Positions 35,408 to 40,003 of a stretch of 40,003 nucleotides of DNA are shown one piece after another. Below the pieces are notes generated by a model, which saw only the letters and a list, made by a program, of their open reading frames with translations, made no database searches and was not told where the DNA came from. The number at the start of each line of letters is the position of its first letter. Positions within the stretch are counted from its first letter, which is position 1. The position numbers and the translations under genes are program-made. The stretch spans positions 1 through 40,003 of the forward strand of contig CACGMX010000004.1 in the NCBI GenBank assembly GCA_902574405.1, written 5' to 3'. The DNA is from an uncultured Prochlorococcus sp. (GTDB taxonomy: Bacteria; Cyanobacteriota; Cyanobacteriia; PCC-6307; Cyanobiaceae).

Positions 35408-36838
35408 ATGATAGATAATCATTCAAGTAAAAGAAATATTAATCTTGTAATTGGATTAGGTAAATCTGGATTTTGGGCTGCCAAGTATTTGAGAAGCATC
35501 AATAAGAGAGTAATTGTTTGGGAAAGTAAAGATGGGATAGAATTCTTAGAGAGAAAAACAGCATTAGAAAAGCTAAATATAATAGTTTCTCTAAATAAAG
35601 AATTTGTGTTTGAAGAAATTCAACCTTTTGTGAAAGAGATCGAATCTGTTGTTGTAAGTCCATCAATACCTTATGACCATATAACTATTTTTGAATTAAA
35701 AAAAAAGGGAATTAAAGTAATTGGAGAAATTAATGTTGCATGGGAAATTTTAAAAGACACAAATTGGATAGGTATTACTGGCACTAATGGCAAGACTACT
35801 GTTACTCATCTACTAAGCCATATACTCTGCGATACTGGATTATATGCTCCTTTTGCTGGAAATATTGGTACACCATTATGTAAATATGCTTACTCCAAAA
35901 AACATGAAAAAATTGATTGGGTTGTAGCTGAATTAAGTAGTTATCAAATAGAAATATCTCCAGAAGTAAAACCTAATATTGGAATATGGACAACCTTCAC
36001 AGAAGATCATCTTGAAAGACATAAAACACTTGAAAACTATTTCAACATAAAAAAAAGCTTGTTAGAAAAATCTGATTTTAGAATTTATAATTATGACGAT
36101 AAAAACCTAAGAAATAAATACAGTTCACTATCAAGAGGGGTTTGGATAACAACTAGTTTAGATAAATCAAATTTTATTAATTGCGATTATTGGATAGATG
36201 ATCAAGCATACATTAATGAGAGAGGGAAGAAATTATTCAAACTTGAACATTTTTCTTTAAAAGGAATGCATAATCTTCAAAATCTTTTATTGGTAATTGC
36301 AGCAGCAAGAAAAGTTGGATTATCTGGCAAGAAGATTAAAGATTCTTTATCTAATTACAAACAATTACCCCATAGGATGGAAACAATTTATAAAAATAAT
36401 GATCTGGAAATCATTAATGATAGTAAAGCTACAAATTTTGACTCATCTATTGCGGGAATAAGTTCAATTAAAGGTCAAATAATAATCATTGCTGGGGGTA
36501 GATTAAAAGGCAATGAATATAGTGATTGGATAAAAGTTTTAAAGAAAAAAGTTAAATGTGTTTTCCTTTTTGGAGAAAGCTCAAAAGTCCTAAAAATGGC
36601 ACTTATTAATGAAGGATTTAAAAAAAATATTTTTGAATTTTCAGAACTAAAAGAGCTTTTAAATTTTGTTTTTGATTATTTACAAAATAATAGGGTTGGA
36701 ACATTATTATTCTCACCTTCATGCTCTAGTTTTGATCAATTTAAAAATTATGAAGAGCGTGGAGATTATTTCAAGAAACTAATAAGTGAAAAATTAAAAG
36801 TTAATAAATCCATTTTTAGTTCAAGTATCATTTCGTAA
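35408..36838 (+). CDS. murD: UDP-N-acetylmuramoylalanine-D-glutamate ligase
   Basis: MurD adds D-glutamate to UDP-MurNAc-L-Ala in peptidoglycan synthesis. The 476-residue protein has the N-terminal Rossmann start [15 protein letters not shown]. The ATP-binding [14 protein letters not shown] follows, then the central-domain FTEDHLERH and [30 protein letters not shown] and the C-terminal [17 protein letters not shown] complete the family pattern. I use ATG 35408, since the fold begins 12 residues later. TTG 35360 would add 16 residues without similarity to the family. Confidence 0.95.
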   Translation: MIDNHSSKRNINLVIGLGKSGFWAAKYLRSINKRVIVWESKDGIEFLERKTALEKLNIIVSLNKEFVFEEIQPFVKEIESVVVSPSIPYDHITIFELKKKGIKVIGEINVAWEILKDTNWIGITGTNGKTTVTHLLSHILCDTGLYAPFAGNIGTPLCKYAYSKKHEKIDWVVAELSSYQIEISPEVKPNIGIWTTFTEDHLERHKTLENYFNIKKSLLEKSDFRIYNYDDKNLRNKYSSLSRGVWITTSLDKSNFINCDYWIDDQAYINERGKKLFKLEHFSLKGMHNLQNLLLVIAAARKVGLSGKKIKDSLSNYKQLPHRMETIYKNNDLEIINDSKATNFDSSIAGISSIKGQIIIIAGGRLKGNEYSDWIKVLKKKVKCVFLFGESSKVLKMALINEGFKKNIFEFSELKELLNFVFDYLQNNRVGTLLFSPSCSSFDQFKNYEERGDYFKKLISEKLKVNKSIFSSSIIS

Positions 36839-36924
36839 TTTTCAGGTCGGTCATCACAACCGTTTACCATCTAGCAAATATTCACTTAATTAGTTAGATT
36901 TTGACTATAAATTATCTACTAGCA

Positions 36925-37239
36925 ATGAGTGAATCTAACAATTTACCTCAAGCAATAAGTCATAAAAAATTAAGTTACTTGATGCTTAAGGCACAAAAAG
37001 ATGCTCATTTTTCTGATGAATTAGCAGAAATAGAAAGCCCCGAAATAAGAGAATTTGAAGAGTTAATAAACAATTGGGAAGCTTCAACTAAGAAGGTAGT
37101 TAATGAGTTATCAAAAAGAAAAGAGAATTTACTAAAAGATAAATCACCAAATTCTTTAATTGCACTTGGTGCTATGGAAGTTCACCTTAATATGGCTTTG
37201 CAAGCCTTAAATGCATTTAATAAAGGAGTTGATGGGTAA
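36925..37239 (+). CDS. 104-residue protein of unknown function
   Basis: A small charged protein that appears fully helical (LPQAISHKKLSYLMLKAQKD, EFEELINNWEASTKKVVNEL), ending in a Met/Leu/Ala-rich helix (ALGAMEVHLNMALQAL). No membrane helix or catalytic motif. ATG 36925 is preferred; TTG 36901 would add MTINYLLA. It follows murD by 86 bases and converges with the pirin gene with a 13-base gap. Probably a picocyanobacterial conserved hypothetical. Confidence 0.65.
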   Translation: MSESNNLPQAISHKKLSYLMLKAQKDAHFSDELAEIESPEIREFEELINNWEASTKKVVNELSKRKENLLKDKSPNSLIALGAMEVHLNMALQALNAFNKGVDG

Positions 37240-37252
37240 AAAAACAGATTAA

Positions 37253-37984
37253 TTATAAGGAAGGCATCGAAAATAAGAGAAAATCTAGTTCTTTTTCAGT
37301 ATCTATAGAAACATCATCATAATAATTAACTTCAAAACCCAAGCCATCTCCAGATTCGAGACACATATTTGAATTGGAGTCTTTACTTTTTAATAAAAGA
37401 TTACCTTCTATTATTTGTATCCAATTATATTTATCGATTTTTAATGGCAATTTTTTTTCTTTAATTGGCTTATATTTACAACGCCATAAAGAGATACTTT
37501 GATTTAGAGAAAGCTTATTATTTTTAGCGTCTTTGTAATTAAAAATAAGATTGTCCCAAAACTTTTCATTTAATGAAATTTGATCATATCGAGGTTTGAT
37601 ATTTTCTTTTTGAGGGTATATCCAAATCTGGAACAACTTACAGGTCTCATTTTCTTCATTCTTTTCGCTATGAGAGATTCCAGTACCTGCAGACATAACT
37701 TGTACTTCATCTTTGTGAATTTTTCCAAAATTGTTTAACGAGTCTCTATGAGTTATTGCTCCTTTTGTTACGACAGTAATAATTTCCATATTTGCATGAG
37801 AATGTGTATTAAATCCTGCATTAGGAGAAATAATATCTTCGTTTATAACTCTAATTTTCCCAAAATTATCCCATTTTGGATCTCTATGCTCTGCGAAAGA
37901 AAATGAATGCATTGAATGCAGCCAATCTCTTCTTGATACAAATCTATCATCGGATTTTCTTATTTTAATAATATTAAAAACCAT
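37253..37984 (-). CDS. Pirin family bicupin protein
   Basis: A 243-residue pirin/YhhW-like protein. The N-terminal cupin has HSFSFAEHRDPKWDNFGKIR, the metal-binding histidines in FNTHSHANMEIITVV and a later HRDSLNN. QVMSAGTGISHSEKN supplies the last His/Glu region. The C-terminal cupin (about 130-243) has lost obvious metal ligands, as usual in the family. Some relatives have quercetinase activity; the cellular role here is unknown. I use ATG 37984; a TTG lies directly before it. Confidence 0.9.
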   Translation of the reverse strand: MVFNIIKIRKSDDRFVSRRDWLHSMHSFSFAEHRDPKWDNFGKIRVINEDIISPNAGFNTHSHANMEIITVVTKGAITHRDSLNNFGKIHKDEVQVMSAGTGISHSEKNEENETCKLFQIWIYPQKENIKPRYDQISLNEKFWDNLIFNYKDAKNNKLSLNQSISLWRCKYKPIKEKKLPLKIDKYNWIQIIEGNLLLKSKDSNSNMCLESGDGLGFEVNYYDDVSIDTEKELDFLLFSMPSL

Positions 37985-38081
37985 CAAAATTAAATAGAAT
38001 AAAAAAATTCTAAATAATTAGAAAAATATTTGTAAAATTTATTTGGTAAATTATTCCTAAAAAAAAAGCAACTATCAAAAT

Positions 38082-38210
38082 TTAAACATTTATTTTACTT
38101 TGAGCCTTATTAGCCTTTATCAATATTTTTTGTGCTTCATCTCTTGTAAGGCATTTTTCTGCTTTTACATTTAAGTTTTTAAGTTTTTGCAGTTGCTTTG
38201 TGTTACTCAT
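38082..38210 (-). CDS. 42-residue basic microprotein
   Basis: An intact frame from ATG 38210 to TAA 38082, coding a basic amphipathic-helix peptide (NTKQLQKLKNLNVKAEKC, LTRDEAQKILIKANKAQSK). It has one Cys and no hydrophobic helix. The TRDEAQKIL segment looks like a folded helix start rather than random translation. It sits alone between the pirin and DUF1643 genes. Neither neighbour overlaps it, so it fills an otherwise 290-base gap. No function known to me. Confidence 0.5.
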   Translation of the reverse strand: MSNTKQLQKLKNLNVKAEKCLTRDEAQKILIKANKAQSKINV

Positions 38211-38275
38211 AATTTAACCCGTTCTTATAGTTACTTTAACATAATTTTAAATTAATTACCTCTTAAACCTTTGCA

Positions 38276-38818
38276 TCAAATCGTTTTTACAGCTTTGAGA
38301 ATGGAATTATCAGAACAATATAGAGGATGTATTGGATTATCTTTGATTGTTTTCTTAATTAAAAGCGGTCCAAGAGGATTATCAAAATTATTTTTTCTGA
38401 TTGAGTTATATTGCATTATTTTTTTTAATATTCTTTTATTTCTACTTAGAAATTTCCCTTTGTTACCCCAACCTAACCATAAATCACAATTTTTATTTTC
38501 AGACCAGTGTTTTAAGTTTTTAAAAATATGATTATTGTTTAAATACCCAACAGGGTTTTTGTGATTAAAGAGTCTTGCTGGATTACTTGAAATAAGAGCA
38601 AATAAATTGATTAATTTTACTTTGCCATAATTATTATTTTTCGAGATTTTAATTATCTTTTTTGTTGTATTATCCAAGAAAACTGCATCTGATAATGAAG
38701 GATTTAGACCAATAAAAATAATCTCTCTTTTAGATTTAGAAATCTTATAACTTAAACTCCATCTATATATTTTGTTAGCACTTATTAAACAATTTCTTTC
38801 TAAAAATAAATTTTTCAA
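38276..38818 (-). CDS. DUF1643 family protein
   Basis: A 180-residue protein of the DUF1643 family. IIFIGLNPSLSDAVFLDNTT is the signature. It is followed by KVKLINLFALISSNPARLF, DLWLGWGNKGKF and NPLGPLLIKK. Members occur in bacteria and phages and have no established role. The start is TTG 38818, overlapping the DUF2214 stop by 4 bases, so translation is probably coupled. There is no alternative early ATG. The N-terminal FLERNCLISANKIYRWSLSY region matches the family's expected beginning. Confidence 0.85.
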   Translation of the reverse strand: MKNLFLERNCLISANKIYRWSLSYKISKSKREIIFIGLNPSLSDAVFLDNTTKKIIKISKNNNYGKVKLINLFALISSNPARLFNHKNPVGYLNNNHIFKNLKHWSENKNCDLWLGWGNKGKFLSRNKRILKKIMQYNSIRKNNFDNPLGPLLIKKTIKDNPIHPLYCSDNSILKAVKTI

Positions 38819-39300
38819 CCTAAACCTACACCTCTAGCCATAAGAGTTGCGAACAAAGGTATTGTTGCAAAGCCAACTAATTCGGTGGTAATGATTAGTC
38901 TAAATCTCTTCACTAGGTTTTCTGAAATTTCAGGTAGTTTATTCTTACTCAGTGGAATTGCCCAGAGGATATATGTTGTCGTTGGGTATAAAGAAAGTAA
39001 GCCAACCAAAATGTAGAGCGAAACCTTTATCCAAAACACAGGATTACCCGTATAGAAATCACCTCCTTGACCAAAATACTTAACACGCAAAATCCCAGTA
39101 ACTAATATTGCAACTCCTGCCAAACCATAAACCACATCTGCAATTATCATTGAGATCGTCTCATTTCTATTAAGACTTACTTTTAGGGTCAATCTTTCAA
39201 ACAAAAGAGAACCGAAACACAAAATAATTCCTAAATAATGAACATATGCTACTAATGCACTTTTAGCAATTTCACCTGTTAATAAAGTTCCTAATAACAT
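38815..39300 (-). CDS. DUF2214 family membrane protein
   Basis: A 161-residue protein of the DUF2214 family with four predicted membrane helices. Characteristic pieces are ALVAYVHYLGIILCFGSLLF, the GVAILVTGILRVKYFGQG segment, and NPVFWIKVSLYILVGLLSLY. Two histidine/charged positions (YVHYL, FERL) are shared with relatives. Function unknown. ATG 39300 is clear. The stop overlaps the DUF1643 start. Confidence 0.87.
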   Translation of the reverse strand: MLLGTLLTGEIAKSALVAYVHYLGIILCFGSLLFERLTLKVSLNRNETISMIIADVVYGLAGVAILVTGILRVKYFGQGGDFYTGNPVFWIKVSLYILVGLLSLYPTTTYILWAIPLSKNKLPEISENLVKRFRLIITTELVGFATIPLFATLMARGVGLG

Positions 39301-39387
39301 GTTCGAGTCAAAATTTATACAATCCTAACCACCAAATGAAGAATTTGTTTAGAAATAAATTAATAACTTAAAAGCAAGGTATTAAAT

Positions 39388-40003
39388 CTAAGACTCTAAA
39401 AACCTTTTTTGACCATCTTCAAAAAAATCCTTTTTATTCCACACTTCGATTACATCTGGGAAATGTTTTTCCATACAATTATCACAAACCCCATGACTGA
39501 ATCTAATATCACTAATTTTCGAAAGATATTTTTCTAAATGCATCCAATCTCCCTCCTTATTTTTCACTTCTCTGCAATATGAACATACAGATAAAATCCC
39601 TTCCTGTTTATGCAAATTAGATAAAGCATCTAGCAAATTTAATGACTTTTTTCTTAGCTCTAAAAATGAAACTATTTGCTTGGATAATAATTCCATAATA
39701 TTAAATTGTTGTGTAGTTAGATTTCCTGGCTTTCTGTCTATTACACAAAGAGTTCCAAGCTTATTACCATCACTATTTCTAAGGGGAAAACCTGCATAAA
39801 AACGAATCTTTGGATCTCCAGTTACCAATGGATTATTTATAAATCTTTCATCTTGGAAAGCATCATGAATAATTAATGGACTATTTTCTTTTATTGCATG
39901 TGTACAAAAAGACCAATCTCTTCTAGTTTCTGATATTTGAAGTCCTATTTTGGATTTAAACCATTGTTTATCTTTGTCTACCAAAGTCATCAAAGAAATA
40001 GGC
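39388..40003 (-). CDS. GAF-domain sensory protein, N-terminus beyond the window
   Basis: The frame is open to the right edge of the window, so the gene is partial. The visible 205 residues start inside a GAF domain (PISLMTLVDKDKQWFKSKIG, FCTHAI, IRFYAGFPLRNSDGNKLGTL). A short helix follows, and then a C-terminal module of the pattern GILSVCSYCREVKNKEGDW ... SHGVCDNCMEKHFP. This module, with its four Cys and His, is known at the C-terminus of many GAF and response-regulator proteins and probably binds zinc. An internal Met at 39990 should not be taken as the start, because SLMTLVD is within the domain. Ligand and partner unknown. Confidence 0.85.
   Translation of the reverse strand, partial: PISLMTLVDKDKQWFKSKIGLQISETRRDWSFCTHAIKENSPLIIHDAFQDERFINNPLVTGDPKIRFYAGFPLRNSDGNKLGTLCVIDRKPGNLTTQQFNIMELLSKQIVSFLELRKKSLNLLDALSNLHKQEGILSVCSYCREVKNKEGDWMHLEKYLSKISDIRFSHGVCDNCMEKHFPDVIEVWNKKDFFEDGQKRFLES

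Noticed and set aside
36841-36924. Possible small RNA between murD and the 104-residue gene
   Set aside because: Only a 4-bp stem (CGGT/ACCG) is visible. There is no convincing promoter, structure or T-tract.
1-40003. Genomic island, prophage, transposon or CRISPR
   Set aside because: No integrase, transposase, cas gene, spaced repeats or tRNA-end duplication was seen. The tRNA-Val 3' end is not repeated nearby and most genes are core.

Overview
The window is AT-rich, very compact bacterial chromosome from a marine picocyanobacterium, almost certainly Prochlorococcus and probably a high-light-adapted lineage. The evidence is gene content: kaiB and kaiC without kaiA, an NblS/Hik33-type histidine kinase, plant-type [2Fe-2S] ferredoxin, cyanobacterial DUF3119, DUF3086 and DUF1825 proteins, and a lipid A cluster. 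Intergenic gaps are tiny and convergent genes often overlap at their 3' ends. The clade is inferred from base composition and gene content; the strain cannot be named from sequence alone. There is no rRNA, CRISPR array, insertion sequence, prophage or integrase.

Layout. 1-2170 (+): tail of an MlaE-type permease, DUF3119, DUF3086, plsY. 2154-4470 (-): DUF1825, tyrS, pyrF. 4625-6733 (+): a GIY-YIG-like protein and pepA. 6746-13606 (-): one long run purC-bamA-lpxC-fabZ-lpxA-lpxB-msrA for outer-membrane biogenesis, with a purine gene at its head. 13736-17135 (+): purD and nblS. 17132-19048 (-): kaiB-kaiC. 19191-19904 (+): rplU-rpmA. 19897-20637 (-): a methyltransferase. 20714-21637 (+): truB. 21642-23009 (-): a SpoIID protein with an embedded LysM. 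23098-24671 (+): RNase Z and a lumenal pentapeptide protein. 24681-28078 (-): a small cysteine-containing protein, petF, prmA, serA. 28178-30886 (+): a two-helix membrane protein, an S4-domain protein, tRNA-Val(GAC), a methyltransferase-like membrane protein and an FMN-binding protein. 30960-34014: a 57-residue membrane microprotein, DoxX, a photolyase-like protein with apparently swapped domain order and, divergently, a stand-alone NAD-ligase adenylation domain. 34117-40003: SDR, an 88-aa protein, murD, a 104-aa protein, pirin, a 42-aa microprotein, DUF1643, DUF2214 and a truncated GAF protein.

How the genes work together. Most are core housekeeping: lipid A and outer-membrane assembly, purine and pyrimidine synthesis, translation and tRNA/rRNA processing, serine synthesis and peptidoglycan. 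Regulation is represented by nblS (light and nutrient stress) and a reduced Kai timer without KaiA.

The least ordinary part is about 31.8-34.0 kb. A photolyase-like protein has its FAD domain first and its nucleotide-fold domain second. It is divergent from a 251-residue ligase-like nucleotidyltransferase that stops right after motif V. The 291-base spacer between them holds a perfect 13-bp tandem repeat, a strong Shine-Dalgarno-like site and a possible 20-residue hydrophobic ORF. Other notable points are an intrinsic terminator encoded inside the C-terminus of an opposing gene, a terminator-like hairpin directly in front of that gene's start codon, and a LysM module inserted in a SpoIID domain.
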